64,000 nucleotides of DNA, taken from assembly GCF_003254625.1 (NCBI RefSeq), contig NZ_QJRJ01000079.1:124001-188000 (forward strand), in the 5' to 3' direction. Position 1 is the first letter of the stretch, and every line of letters starts with the position of its first letter. Under the pieces are notes generated by a model. That model did not search any database. It saw only the letters and a program-made list of their open reading frames with translations, and was not told the DNA's origin. The stretch comes from Flavobacterium ginsenosidimutans (GTDB lineage: Bacteria > Bacteroidota > Bacteroidia > Flavobacteriales > Flavobacteriaceae). Position numbers and translations under genes: made by a program. Below, in pieces: positions 1-8,382 of this stretch.

Positions 1-1
1 A

Positions 2-727
2 ACAGGAACATCTAAAGGTATGGGAGGTTCTATGCACATTTTCTCTAAAGAACACGGTTTTTACGGTGGACACGGAATCGTAGGTGCTCAAATTCCTGTG
101 GGAGCTGGTATTGCTTTCGCAGATAAATATTTCAACACTGGCGGTGTTACTATGACTTACTTTGGTGATGGTGCTGCTAGACAAGGTTCTTTACACGAAG
201 CTTTTAATATGGCTATGTTATGGAAACTTCCAGTTGTATTTATCGTTGAAAACAACGGGTATGCAATGGGAACTTCTGTAGAAAGAACTGCAAATCACAC
301 TGACATCTGGAAATTAGGTTTAGGTTATGAAATGCCTTGCGGACCTGTTGACGGAATGAACCCTGTAAAAGTTGCTGAAGCAATGCACGAAGCTATCGAA
401 AGAGCACGTCGCGGAGACGGACCAACTTTCCTTGAAATGAAAACGTACCGTTACAGAGGACACTCTATGTCTGATGCACAATTATACCGTTCTAAAGAAG
501 AGGTTGAAGAGTACAAAAAAATCGACCCAATTACGCAAGTTCTTGACGTAATCTTGGATCAAAAATATGCTACTGCTGAAGAAATTGAAGTAATCGACCA
601 AAGAGTTAAAGACTTGGTTGAAGAGTGTGCGAAATTCGCTGAAGAATCTCCATACCCAGACTTACAACAATTATACGATGTAGTATACGCACAAGAAGAC
701 TATCCATTTACACCTCATAAATTATAA
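2..727 (+). CDS. pdhA: Pyruvate dehydrogenase E1 component, alpha subunit (3' part)
   Basis: This is the E1 alpha subunit, which decarboxylates pyruvate with thiamine diphosphate and passes the acetyl group to E2. The reading frame is open from the window edge, so the N-terminal third is missing; about 241 of the roughly 330 residues usual for the family are present. Visible signatures are GTSKGMGGSMH at the start, the thiamine diphosphate motif beginning GDGAARQGS and ending ENNGYAMG, and the regulatory-loop-like YRYRGHSMSDA. The E2 gene starts 4 bp downstream, so the two are co-transcribed. The ATG at 20 is internal and is not the true start. Confidence 0.96.
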   Translation, partial: TGTSKGMGGSMHIFSKEHGFYGGHGIVGAQIPVGAGIAFADKYFNTGGVTMTYFGDGAARQGSLHEAFNMAMLWKLPVVFIVENNGYAMGTSVERTANHTDIWKLGLGYEMPCGPVDGMNPVKVAEAMHEAIERARRGDGPTFLEMKTYRYRGHSMSDAQLYRSKEEVEEYKKIDPITQVLDVILDQKYATAEEIEVIDQRVKDLVEECAKFAEESPYPDLQQLYDVVYAQEDYPFTPHKL

Positions 728-731
728 TATC

Positions 732-2372
732 ATGGCGATTAAAGTAACAATGCCTCGTTTGAGCGATACTATGACTGAAGGAACGGTAGCAACTTGGCTT
801 AAAAAAGTAGGCGACAAAGTAAGCGAAGGTGATATCTTAGCTGAAATTGAAACAGACAAAGCAACAATGGAGTTCGAATCTTTTAACGAAGGAACTCTTT
901 TACATATCGGAATTCAAGCTGGAGAAACTGCTCCTGTTGATTCATTATTAGCAATCATTGGTAAAGAAGGAGAAGATATTTCTGCTCTTTTAGCTGGTGG
1001 TGACGCTCCTGCAGCTGAGGCTTCAAAAGCGGATGCTCCTGCTGCTGAAGCAAAAACTGAAACTGCTGCTCCTGCAAAAGCTGCAGCTGAATTACCAAAA
1101 GGTGTTATAGTTGTAACTATGCCACGTTTGAGCGATACAATGACTGAAGGTACTGTAGCAACTTGGTTGAAAAAAGTTGGCGACACAGTAGCTGAAGGAG
1201 ATATTTTAGCAGAAATTGAAACAGACAAAGCTACTATGGAGTTTGAGTCTTTCAATGCTGGAACATTATTATACATCGGAATTCAAGAAGGAAACACTGC
1301 ACCAGTTGACAGCTTATTAGCTATCATCGGACCTGCAGGAACTGACATTTCTGGAGTTGCTGATAACTTTACTGCTGGAGGTGGTGCAACTGCAAGTGCT
1401 CCTGCTGCTGAAGAAACAAAAGCTACTCCTGCTGCTGAAAAAGCACCTGAAGCCGCTACTGAAACTTCAAACGGAGGAAGAATTTTAGCTTCACCATTAG
1501 CTAAGAAAATTGCTTCTGACAAAGGAATCCAATTATCTCAAGTTAAAGGTTCTGGAGAAAACGGACGTATCGTAAAAAGCGATATCGAGAACTTTACTCC
1601 ATCTGCTCAAGCACAAACTGCTTCTGCACCTGCTGCTAAACAAGAAGCGTCTGTTCCTGCTGCACCAAAAGTATTTGTTCCTGCTGGAGAAGTTTACACA
1701 GAAGAGATCAAAAACTCTCAAATGCGTAAAATTATTGCAAAACGTCTTTCTGAATCTTTATTTACTGCTCCTCACTACAACTTAGTGATTGAAGTAAGCA
1801 TGGACGAAGCAATGCAGGCAAGAGCTGCTATCAACAGCGTTCCTGATACAAAAGTATCTTTCAACGACATGGTAATTAAAGCTTGTGCTTTAGCATTGAA
1901 AAAACACCCAAAAATCAACTCTACTTGGAAAGAAGATGCTATTATCATCAACCACCACGTAAATATTGGCGTTGCTGTAGCTGTTGAAGATGGATTAGTA
2001 GTTCCTGTATTGAAATTTACAGACGCTATGAGTTTATCTCAAATTGGCGGTTCTGTAAGAGATCTTGCTGGAAGAGCTAAAAACAAAAAACTTGGACCAC
2101 AAGAAATGGAAGGAAGTACTTTTACAGTATCTAACCTTGGAATGTTTGGTATCACTGAATTCAATTCAATTATCAACCAACCAAACTCTGCAATCCTTTC
2201 TGTAGGTGCAATTGTTGAGAAACCAGTAGTTAAAAATGGTCAAATCGTAGTTGGAAACACAATGATGTTATCATTAGCTTGTGACCACAGAACAATTGAC
2301 GGAGCAACTGGAGCTCAGTTCTTACAAACATTAAAACAATATATCGAAAGCCCAGTTACAATGTTGGCATAA
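732..2372 (+). CDS. pdhC: Dihydrolipoamide acetyltransferase (E2) of pyruvate dehydrogenase
   Basis: This is the E2 core of pyruvate dehydrogenase, which transfers acetyl groups to CoA. In order it has a lipoyl domain at about residues 1-80 (lipoyl lysine K43 in ETDKA), an Ala/Pro/Glu-rich linker, a second lipoyl domain at about 125-205 (K166), another linker, a peripheral-subunit-binding domain at about 250-287 (ASPLAKKIASDKG), and the acyltransferase domain from about 320 with the catalytic HRTIDG motif at H519. The two lipoyl domains are nearly identical, suggesting recent internal duplication or conversion. It lies 4 bp after the E1 alpha gene and is followed by a strong terminator. Confidence 0.97.
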   Translation: MAIKVTMPRLSDTMTEGTVATWLKKVGDKVSEGDILAEIETDKATMEFESFNEGTLLHIGIQAGETAPVDSLLAIIGKEGEDISALLAGGDAPAAEASKADAPAAEAKTETAAPAKAAAELPKGVIVVTMPRLSDTMTEGTVATWLKKVGDTVAEGDILAEIETDKATMEFESFNAGTLLYIGIQEGNTAPVDSLLAIIGPAGTDISGVADNFTAGGGATASAPAAEETKATPAAEKAPEAATETSNGGRILASPLAKKIASDKGIQLSQVKGSGENGRIVKSDIENFTPSAQAQTASAPAAKQEASVPAAPKVFVPAGEVYTEEIKNSQMRKIIAKRLSESLFTAPHYNLVIEVSMDEAMQARAAINSVPDTKVSFNDMVIKACALALKKHPKINSTWKEDAIIINHHVNIGVAVAVEDGLVVPVLKFTDAMSLSQIGGSVRDLAGRAKNKKLGPQEMEGSTFTVSNLGMFGITEFNSIINQPNSAILSVGAIVEKPVVKNGQIVVGNTMMLSLACDHRTIDGATGAQFLQTLKQYIESPVTMLA

Positions 2373-2380
2373 TTTTAAAT

Positions 2381-2415
2381 TGTCAGCCTGAGCATCCCGA
2401 GACTTCGGGAGAAGG
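2381..2415. repeat. Interspersed TGTCA-CTGAGC repeat with inner hairpin
   Basis: The segment begins TGTCAGCCTGAGC and contains a small hairpin, TCCCGAG against CTTCGGGA. It closely matches the reverse complement of the right half of the element at 16107-16185 and shares its ends with the element at 23778-23843. It lies just after the pdhC stop codon, before the terminator. Confidence 0.6.
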
Positions 2416-2426
2416 TTATTCATAAT

Positions 2427-2466
2427 AAAATCCCGTTTTGTTTATTCAAAACGGGATTTTTTGTTT
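2427..2466 (+). terminator. Rho-independent terminator after pdhC
   Basis: A perfect 14-bp stem (2427-2440 paired with 2447-2460, core ATCCCGTTTTG) with a 6-nt loop is followed by a T-rich run. It ends the pyruvate dehydrogenase transcript. Confidence 0.9.
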
Positions 2467-2498
2467 AATTTTCATCCTCAAATTCAAAACCTCATAAA

Positions 2499-4346
2499 AT
2501 GAAGAAACTAATTCTTGTCACTTTATTTCTGACAGCAATTGCCTGCCAGAAAAAAGAGCAAACAGAAAAAACAGCTGCCGTTACAGATGAACACAGTTAT
2601 TCTAAACCAGAACTTGCTGTTGTAAAACATCTTGACCTTGATATTAAAGTTGATTTTGAAACGCAAACTATCTCGGGAAAGGCTTCTTGGTTAATTGACA
2701 ATATCAGTAAAGGAAACGAAATCATTTTCGACGAAAACACTTTGAACATCACAAAAGTAACTTTAGGTGATGACGAAAAAGAAACCATTTTTGAACTTGG
2801 AAAAGACACTGAATTTCACGGAAAACCGCTTCATATCACAATTGAACCAAACACAACTAAAGTAAACATTTACTACAATACAACAAAAGATGCTGTTGCT
2901 TTACAATGGTTGAAACCAGAACAAACTGCAGATAAAAAGAAACCGTTTTTATTCTCTCAAGGAGAAAGTGTTTGGTCTCGCACTTGGATTCCTTGTCAAG
3001 ATTCTCCTGGAATTCGTTTTACTTACAATGCAAAAGTTACTGTTCCTAAAGATTTATTGGCTGTAATGAGCGCTGTAAATCCGCAGAAGAAAAATGACAC
3101 TGGAGTTTATACTTTCAAACAAGACAAAGCAATTCCATCATATTTAATGGCAATCGCCGTTGGAGATATCGAATTTCAAGCTATTGATAACAGAACCGGA
3201 GTTTACGCCGAACCATCAATGCTAAAAAAATCGGCTTGGGAATTTGCTGAACTTGGAAAAATGGTTGTTGCTGCCGAAAAATTATACGGACCATACCGTT
3301 GGGGACGTTATGATGTTTTAGTTTTACCTCCAAGTTTCCCTTATGGCGGAATGGAAAACCCGAATTTAACTTTCTTAACTCCAGGAGTAATTGCTGGAGA
3401 TCGTTCGCTTACAAGCTTATTGGCACACGAGTTAGGACACAGCTGGAGCGGAAATTTAGTAACCAATGCAACTTGGGATGACATCTGGTTAAACGAAGGT
3501 TTTACAACTTACGTAGAACACCGCATTGGCGAAGCTATTTTTGGAAAGAAGGAATTTGAAATGCAAAACGTTATCACAAATAAAGAATTAGTTGATAATG
3601 TGGCAGAATATGGAAATACAAGTCCAGATACAAGATTAAAAGTTAGTCTAACAGGAAGAAATCCAGACGACGGAATCAGTATGATTCCTTATGTAAAAGG
3701 ATATGCATTTTTAAGAGTTATAGAAAATGCTGTTGGACGCGAAAAATTCGATCCGTTTATCAAAAACTATTTCGATTCTCATGCTTTCAAATCGATTACA
3801 ACAGAAGATTTCGTTAAATATTTAAATGAAAATTTAATTAAAGGAGACAAAACTTTAGCAGATAAAATCAAATTAGACGATTGGATTTACAAACCGGGAA
3901 TTCCATCAAACATTGTCCCTGTAAGTTCTGCTGATTTTGATGCAATTGATGCGATCCAAAAAAGCTGGAGAGAAACTGGCGTTGCAGGTTTGAGCAAAAA
4001 AATCACGACTACAGCAGAAAAACAGCATTTTATAGACCATCTTCCAGCTGACATCACAGTTAAAGAAATGGAAGCTATTGACAAAGAATTCAACTTTACA
4101 AAAGGCGGAAATTTCATTATCAAACGCCAATGGTTTGTTCAAGCGTTAATTCATCAATACAAACCAGCTTATCCTGCAATTGAGCAATTCTTAATTGGAA
4201 TCAGCAGAACTGGATCTGTAATGATGCTTTATAAAGAAATGGTAAAAACTCCTGAAGGAAAAGTTTGGGCAAAACAGGTTTTTGATAAAGCAAAATCTGG
4301 TTATCACGCCACAACTATTCAGGCTGTTGAAGGCGTTTTAAAATAG
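2499..4346 (+). CDS. M1 family metallopeptidase, leukotriene A4 hydrolase-like aminopeptidase
   Basis: This is a zinc aminopeptidase that removes N-terminal residues from peptides. The 615-residue protein carries the gluzincin zinc site HELGH at residues 310-314 with the third ligand E333 18 residues later (HExxH-x18-E), and the substrate-binding GGMEN motif near residue 285. The C-terminal third matches the helical domain of leukotriene A4 hydrolase homologues. The N-terminus MKKLILVTLFLTAIAC looks like a lipoprotein signal, so it is probably anchored in the periplasm or outer membrane. It has its own terminator and appears monocistronic. Confidence 0.93.
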   Translation: MKKLILVTLFLTAIACQKKEQTEKTAAVTDEHSYSKPELAVVKHLDLDIKVDFETQTISGKASWLIDNISKGNEIIFDENTLNITKVTLGDDEKETIFELGKDTEFHGKPLHITIEPNTTKVNIYYNTTKDAVALQWLKPEQTADKKKPFLFSQGESVWSRTWIPCQDSPGIRFTYNAKVTVPKDLLAVMSAVNPQKKNDTGVYTFKQDKAIPSYLMAIAVGDIEFQAIDNRTGVYAEPSMLKKSAWEFAELGKMVVAAEKLYGPYRWGRYDVLVLPPSFPYGGMENPNLTFLTPGVIAGDRSLTSLLAHELGHSWSGNLVTNATWDDIWLNEGFTTYVEHRIGEAIFGKKEFEMQNVITNKELVDNVAEYGNTSPDTRLKVSLTGRNPDDGISMIPYVKGYAFLRVIENAVGREKFDPFIKNYFDSHAFKSITTEDFVKYLNENLIKGDKTLADKIKLDDWIYKPGIPSNIVPVSSADFDAIDAIQKSWRETGVAGLSKKITTTAEKQHFIDHLPADITVKEMEAIDKEFNFTKGGNFIIKRQWFVQALIHQYKPAYPAIEQFLIGISRTGSVMMLYKEMVKTPEGKVWAKQVFDKAKSGYHATTIQAVEGVLK

Positions 4347-4407
4347 TATTCAGTCTCAGTCACAGTTTTCAGCGCTAAATGTGACTGAATACTGCAACTG
4401 AAAACTT
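4347..4407. repeat. Copy of the CAGTCACAGTTTTCAG interspersed repeat
   Basis: This stretch holds CAGTCACAGTTTTCAG followed by GTGACTGAATACTG and CAACTGAAAACT, giving imperfect inverted-repeat potential. Related copies occur at 6326-6382, about 21860-21930 and about 48090-48115. Confidence 0.6.
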
Positions 4408-4445
4408 AAAAATCCTCGATTACAAATTGTAATCGAGGATTTTTT
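4408..4445 (+). terminator. Terminator after the M1 peptidase gene
   Basis: A perfect 17-bp inverted repeat (4408-4424 and 4429-4445 region, core ATCCTCGATTACA) with a 3-4 nt loop ends in a run of T. Confidence 0.88.
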
Positions 4446-4457
4446 ATTCACACCATC

Positions 4458-4484
4458 TTTGTCAAAGTTTAAAACTTTGACAAA
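4458..4484. repeat. REP-like palindrome, TTTGTCAAAGTTT family, copy 1
   Basis: A perfect palindrome made of TTTGTCAAAGTTT, one A, and its complement AAACTTTGACAAA. The same core occurs at 11195-11229, 16058-16088 and 63966-63998, each time between genes. Confidence 0.85.
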
Positions 4485-4804
4485 AATTCTTAATGTTGAT
4501 TTTGGAGCTACTTACGGATATTCTTCCTTCGTCAGGATGACACACCAAATGGAAAGAAACTTAAAAAACGGAAAATATTCTTATGAATACGAATGCCCTA
4601 GCCCCGATAGAAGTGGAAATCCTTTTGTGCCGGGGTTCGGCACAAAAGATTGGAACGGATAGCGGGAAATAGCTCCTAAAAAAACAATCAGGGAAAATTA
4701 TCCATCACATAGCGTCAATCCTCCATGTTTTAAAATCTGTAATCGTTGCAACTTTGTAATGTCAAAAGACAACAACAAATAATAACAATTAAATATCAAA
4801 TAAA
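4485..4804. other. Intergenic region without a credible gene
   Basis: Apart from the structured repeat at 4595-4676 I see no coding signal. A short open frame from 4459 to 4662 runs through the palindrome and the structured repeat, and has no family-like composition. Confidence 0.6.
4595..4676 (+). ncRNA. Structured repeat, possible Flavo-1-type RNA, copy 1
   Basis: The sequence runs from GCCCTAGCCCCGATAG through an 11-bp perfect hairpin (CTTTTGTGCCG at 4622-4632 paired with CGGCACAAAAG at 4638-4648) to ACGGATAGCGGGAAATAGC. The CCCCG and CGGG blocks can form an enclosing stem. A second copy with the same conserved ends but a different inner hairpin lies on the minus strand at 32979-33052. 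Flavobacteria have a described intergenic RNA, Flavo-1. That this is Flavo-1 is recalled from general knowledge and is not tested here. Confidence 0.5.
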
Positions 4805-5356
4805 ATGACACGATTAACAGCTTTAAACCTAGAAGAAGTAACAGGAAAAACTAAAGATTTATTCAACGCTGTACAAGCAAAATTAGGCGTTGTTCCAAAC
4901 ATGATGAGAACAATGGGAAATTCTCCAGCAGTTCTTGAAGGATATTTGAATTTAAGCGGCGCTTTAAGCCACGGAAAATTAAGCGCAAAAACAGGAGAAT
5001 TAATTGCTTTGGCAGTTTCAGAAAGCAATTCTTGTGATTACTGTTTAGCCGCTCACACTTTCATTGGTGAGAAATTAGTTAAAGCCGATCCAGAAGTTTT
5101 AAAAGCGGCAAGATCAGGAAATTCTACTGACGCTAAAACAGAAGCTATTTTACAATTGGCTAAAACATTAATTAGCAAAAACGGTTTAGTTAATGATGAA
5201 GATGTAAACAAAGCTAAAAACGCAGGAGTTGCAGATGCTGAAATTGCAGAAACTATAGCTCACGTAGCTTTGAACGTTTTGACAAACTATTTCAACAATG
5301 TAGCAAATACTGAAATTGACTTTCCAGCGGTTTCCAACTTAGAACTACACAACTAA
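4805..5356 (+). CDS. Carboxymuconolactone decarboxylase family (AhpD-like) protein
   Basis: This 183-residue protein belongs to the AhpD/CMD helical family, whose members are often peroxidase-type thiol proteins. It carries the redox motif SCDYCLAAH, with C77, C80 and H84 in the spacing expected for an alkylhydroperoxidase-like active site. The rest is helix-rich, including the ending of IAETIAHVALNVLTNYFNN. An AraC-type regulator follows on the same strand 44 bp downstream, and CMD proteins are often paired with AraC regulators, so it may control this gene. The substrate is unknown. Confidence 0.88.
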   Translation: MTRLTALNLEEVTGKTKDLFNAVQAKLGVVPNMMRTMGNSPAVLEGYLNLSGALSHGKLSAKTGELIALAVSESNSCDYCLAAHTFIGEKLVKADPEVLKAARSGNSTDAKTEAILQLAKTLISKNGLVNDEDVNKAKNAGVADAEIAETIAHVALNVLTNYFNNVANTEIDFPAVSNLELHN

Positions 5357-5400
5357 TACAAACAAAAAACAAGCTATAGAGATAGTTGTGAATTCTTTTC

Positions 5401-6315
5401 ATGACTATCTTTATATTTTCAAAAATGAAACCGAATATGAGCTCTCAAAATGTTTTCACTTTAATAAATCCGCAGAATGGCAATTTAGCTTTCAAAATTC
5501 TTCCTTTTGATGACAACAGCCATTTTGATCATTTACAGCGAAACAATTATTACTCGTTAATTTGGGTTACAAAAGGAAAAGGTAAAGTAAAAGCCGATTT
5601 TGCCGAACATCATTTTGAAGAAAACTCACTTCTCGCCTTTTCGCCTTATCAGCCTTTTATGCTTTGCGTAAGCGAGCCTATTGAAGGAATTGCAATTCAT
5701 TTCCATTCTGATTTTTATTGTATTCACATGCATCAAAAAGAGGTTTCTTGCAACGGTGTTTTGTTCAATAATATTTATCAGCCACCTTACGTTCAGGTTA
5801 CGGAACAGGCTTCGCAGACTTTTAAAATGGTGATTGACCAAATGAAAGGTGAGATCCAAAATGCTGAATTGGCTCAATACGAAATACTTATTTCCTATTT
5901 GAAGATTTTTTTAATTACAGCTTCAAGACTAAAAACAGAGCAGTTAGAAGAGATGAAATCGGTTCCAGAAACAAAAGAACCTTTCATTCTTCAAAACTTA
6001 AAAGACGCTATAGAGCTGAATTTCAAAACCAAACATTCAGCTGGAAATTATGCTGAATTATTAAATATTTCTCCAAAAGCGCTAGCTAAATTATCTAAAA
6101 ATTATTTCAACAAAACATTGACTGATTTGATTTCGGAACGAATCATTATTGAAGCCAAAAGAGAATTATACATGACCAATAAAACGGTCAAAGAAATCGC
6201 TTATGAATTAGGTTATGACGACGAACATTATTTCAGTCGTTTCTTTAAAACCAATGCAGATGTTTCGCCACAAATTTATCGAGAAACGGTAGGTTTTGGA
6301 AAAATGGAAGCTTAG
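5401..6315 (+). CDS. AraC family transcriptional regulator
   Basis: This is a DNA-binding regulator with an N-terminal cupin-like sensing domain (about residues 20-150) and a C-terminal pair of helix-turn-helix motifs (about 205-300). The second includes the family signature KEIAYELGYDDEHYFSRFFK. The start is uncertain: in-frame ATGs at 5401, 5425 and 5437 are all possible, and MSSQNVFTL from 5437 is a plausible natural N-terminus. Its likely target is the AhpD-like gene just upstream. The effector cannot be read from the sequence. Confidence 0.9.
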   Translation: MTIFIFSKMKPNMSSQNVFTLINPQNGNLAFKILPFDDNSHFDHLQRNNYYSLIWVTKGKGKVKADFAEHHFEENSLLAFSPYQPFMLCVSEPIEGIAIHFHSDFYCIHMHQKEVSCNGVLFNNIYQPPYVQVTEQASQTFKMVIDQMKGEIQNAELAQYEILISYLKIFLITASRLKTEQLEEMKSVPETKEPFILQNLKDAIELNFKTKHSAGNYAELLNISPKALAKLSKNYFNKTLTDLISERIIIEAKRELYMTNKTVKEIAYELGYDDEHYFSRFFKTNADVSPQIYRETVGFGKMEA

Positions 6316-6325
6316 CTAGAGTTTT

Positions 6326-6382
6326 CAGTTTTCAGTCACAGTTTTCAGCAATTATAGGTCTGAAAACTGTGACTGAAAACTG
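6326..6382. terminator. 23-bp perfect inverted repeat between convergent genes
   Basis: Arms at 6326-6348 and 6360-6382 are perfect complements, with core CAGTCACAGTTTTCAG and an 11-nt loop. It lies between the ends of the AraC and glycosyltransferase genes and could act as a bidirectional terminator. It lacks a long T-run and belongs to an interspersed repeat family also seen at 4347, 21860 and 48090. Confidence 0.6.
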
Positions 6383-6397
6383 CGACTAAAAGCTAAT

Positions 6398-7657
6398 TTA
6401 TTTATTTTTCGCTTCAATCCATTTAGACATATACATTGTGCTTTTATACGCGTGATGCTGCAATAAATTCCCCATAAAATTATGGAGACGATGCGTTTTT
6501 GAATCTTCTAAAAGTGAATTTACCAATGAAAGCAATTGGTCAGAATAAGCGCTTTTTTGATAACATTTATTAATGATTGCAATTCCGTTTTTCTGAGATT
6601 GTTTCCAAAGATTTTCATCCTGATAAAGTGCAATTGCTTTTTTAGCAAATTCTTCTGCATTATTTTCAACAAAACCATTCCAAGGCAAATCTTCATGCAT
6701 GGCTTCAGAACCAACAGAAGTGGTTACACTTGGCGTTCCGCATTGCATGGCTTCTAAAAGTTTGCCTTTCAAACCTGCTCCAAAACGAATTGGTGCCAAA
6801 ACGATTCTAGATCTTTTCACAATTTCATTGGCATCTTCTGCCCTTCCCATAATATAAAAACCATTTTTAGGCTGATGCAATTGCAATACTTTTTGCGAAG
6901 GATATGCACCATAAACTTCCAAAATAGCTTCTGGAAAATCTTTTTTTATAGAAAGCCAAATCGCTTCTTTTAGATATTGAACGGTATTCCAATTGGGCTC
7001 GTGAAGAAAATTTCCAATGAAAACAAAATGCTGCCTTTCGCCAAAAGAAGGTAGTTTTAGAAGTTCTTCTTCTTTCATTTCATCAACCAAAAATGGAAGA
7101 TAAAACAGTAAATCTTCATTAACTCTAAAAACATCTTTTAAGATATTCATCTCAAAATCAGAAATAATTAGAGACAAATCACATCTTAAAATACTGGCAA
7201 TTTCTCTTTTTGCAACTTCTTCAGATAATAAATCCTCTATTTCAAAAGTTCGGTTTTCTTTAAAAGCCTTTTGTCTTGCCGTTCTCAAACAATGTAAATC
7301 TTCTGTATCCAAAATTCTAATTGCATTTGGACATTTTTCAATTACACGCCATCCAAATTGCTCTTCAATCATAAAACGATCAAACAAAACAACGTCAGGA
7401 TTAAATTCTGAAACAAAATCATCAAAACTAGAAGAATTAAGTTCGATGCTTTTTTTCGTTACTCCAAATTCAGACAAATCAACCATAAAATCACTGTCTT
7501 GCGCGGCACTAGCAAAAGTAATTTCGAATCCATTTGCAGCAAAAATCGAAATTAATTGCATCATTCTTCCACCAGCTGCAGAAGAATTTGGTTCTGGCCA
7601 GACAAACCCAATAATTAAAAGTTTTTTAATCTGATTCATTGTATTTTTTTTGAACAT
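6398..7657 (-). CDS. Glycosyltransferase, group 1/GT4-like
   Basis: This looks like a retaining glycosyltransferase of the GT-B fold. The N-terminus LLIIGFVWPEPNSSAAGGR is the nucleotide-sugar transferase type, with the acceptor-side Rossmann unit at about residues 10-190. The donor-side unit follows, from about 205 (FVFIGNFLHEPN), through YGAYPS, to APIRFGAGLKGKLLEAMQCGTPSV at about 310-330. The last motif is the typical EX7E-like region. The start could also be the ATG at 7639. No polysaccharide cluster surrounds it, so the acceptor and product are unknown. Confidence 0.85.
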   Translation of the reverse strand: MFKKNTMNQIKKLLIIGFVWPEPNSSAAGGRMMQLISIFAANGFEITFASAAQDSDFMVDLSEFGVTKKSIELNSSSFDDFVSEFNPDVVLFDRFMIEEQFGWRVIEKCPNAIRILDTEDLHCLRTARQKAFKENRTFEIEDLLSEEVAKREIASILRCDLSLIISDFEMNILKDVFRVNEDLLFYLPFLVDEMKEEELLKLPSFGERQHFVFIGNFLHEPNWNTVQYLKEAIWLSIKKDFPEAILEVYGAYPSQKVLQLHQPKNGFYIMGRAEDANEIVKRSRIVLAPIRFGAGLKGKLLEAMQCGTPSVTTSVGSEAMHEDLPWNGFVENNAEEFAKKAIALYQDENLWKQSQKNGIAIINKCYQKSAYSDQLLSLVNSLLEDSKTHRLHNFMGNLLQHHAYKSTMYMSKWIEAKNK

Positions 7658-7722
7658 ACAAAATAATGATTTTTTCCGCTTAATCCCTCGATATTTATGG
7701 ATTTTTGGTCATAAAAAAACAC

Positions 7723-7730
7723 TAATTTTG
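7723..7730 (+). promoter_or_regulatory. Possible -7 box for miaE
   Basis: TAATTTTG fits the Bacteroidota -7 consensus TAnnTTTG and lies 22 bp before the start codon. No TTG at the preferred spacing is present; the nearest, at 7705-7707, is only 15 bp away, so the call is tentative. Confidence 0.4.
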
Positions 7731-7752
7731 CAAAACTAAATTCTGGAAAATT

Positions 7753-8334
7753 ATGTTGGGATTAAAATTAGCAACAGACCCTCGTTGGGTAAATATTGTT
7801 GAATCGAATATCGAAGAAATTTTAACTGATCACGCATGGTGTGAACAAAAAGCAGCTTCAAATGCTATTAGCATCGTGACGTATAATTCTGAATTAGAGG
7901 AATTAGTAACCGAAATGCTTGTAATTGCTCGAGAAGAATTAGAGCATTTGCAAATGGTTCATGATGTAATTAAAAAACGCGGACTCACTTTAGGTCGCGA
8001 AAGAAAAGATCATTACGTAAATGAACTTTTTAAATTCATGAAAAAAGACGGCAGCCGCAGAGACGCTCTTTGCGACAGATTATTGTTTTCTGCAATGATC
8101 GAAGCAAGAAGTTGCGAACGTTTTAAAGTGCTTTCAGAAAATATTAAAGACGAAGAATTAGCAAAATTCTACCGTGATTTAATGATTTCTGAAGCTGGAC
8201 ACTACACCACTTTTTTAGGGTTTGCCAGAAAGTACCAAGACAACATTGACATTGACAAGCGTTGGAAGGAATGGATTGATTATGAAGCTTCTATAATTAC
8301 CAATTATGGTAAAAAAGAAACTGTTCACGGGTAA
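7753..8334 (+). CDS. miaE: tRNA-(ms2io6A)-hydroxylase
   Basis: MiaE is a non-haem diiron monooxygenase that hydroxylates the isopentenyl group of ms2i6A37 in tRNA. The 193-residue protein is the usual length and is helical. Candidate iron ligands in the ferritin-like pattern are the E-E-L-E-H cluster (REELEHLQMVH) in the first half and MIEARSCERF with SEAGHYTTF in the second half. It appears to be a single gene, followed after 48 bp by an unrelated membrane protein gene. MiaA and MiaB, which make its substrate, are not in the window. Confidence 0.92.
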   Translation: MLGLKLATDPRWVNIVESNIEEILTDHAWCEQKAASNAISIVTYNSELEELVTEMLVIAREELEHLQMVHDVIKKRGLTLGRERKDHYVNELFKFMKKDGSRRDALCDRLLFSAMIEARSCERFKVLSENIKDEELAKFYRDLMISEAGHYTTFLGFARKYQDNIDIDKRWKEWIDYEASIITNYGKKETVHG

Positions 8335-8382
8335 ATTACGTTCTTTTTTTCTCTATTTTTATATCTAAATCCACCATTCACT

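Noticed and set aside
914..1522. Long minus-strand open frames opposite the E2 gene
   Set aside because: They are antisense shadows of the Ala-rich lipoyl linkers; no start context or family pattern.
4459..4662. 67-codon open frame after the M1 peptidase gene
   Set aside because: It runs through a REP-like palindrome and the structured repeat, and its sequence is explained by those elements.
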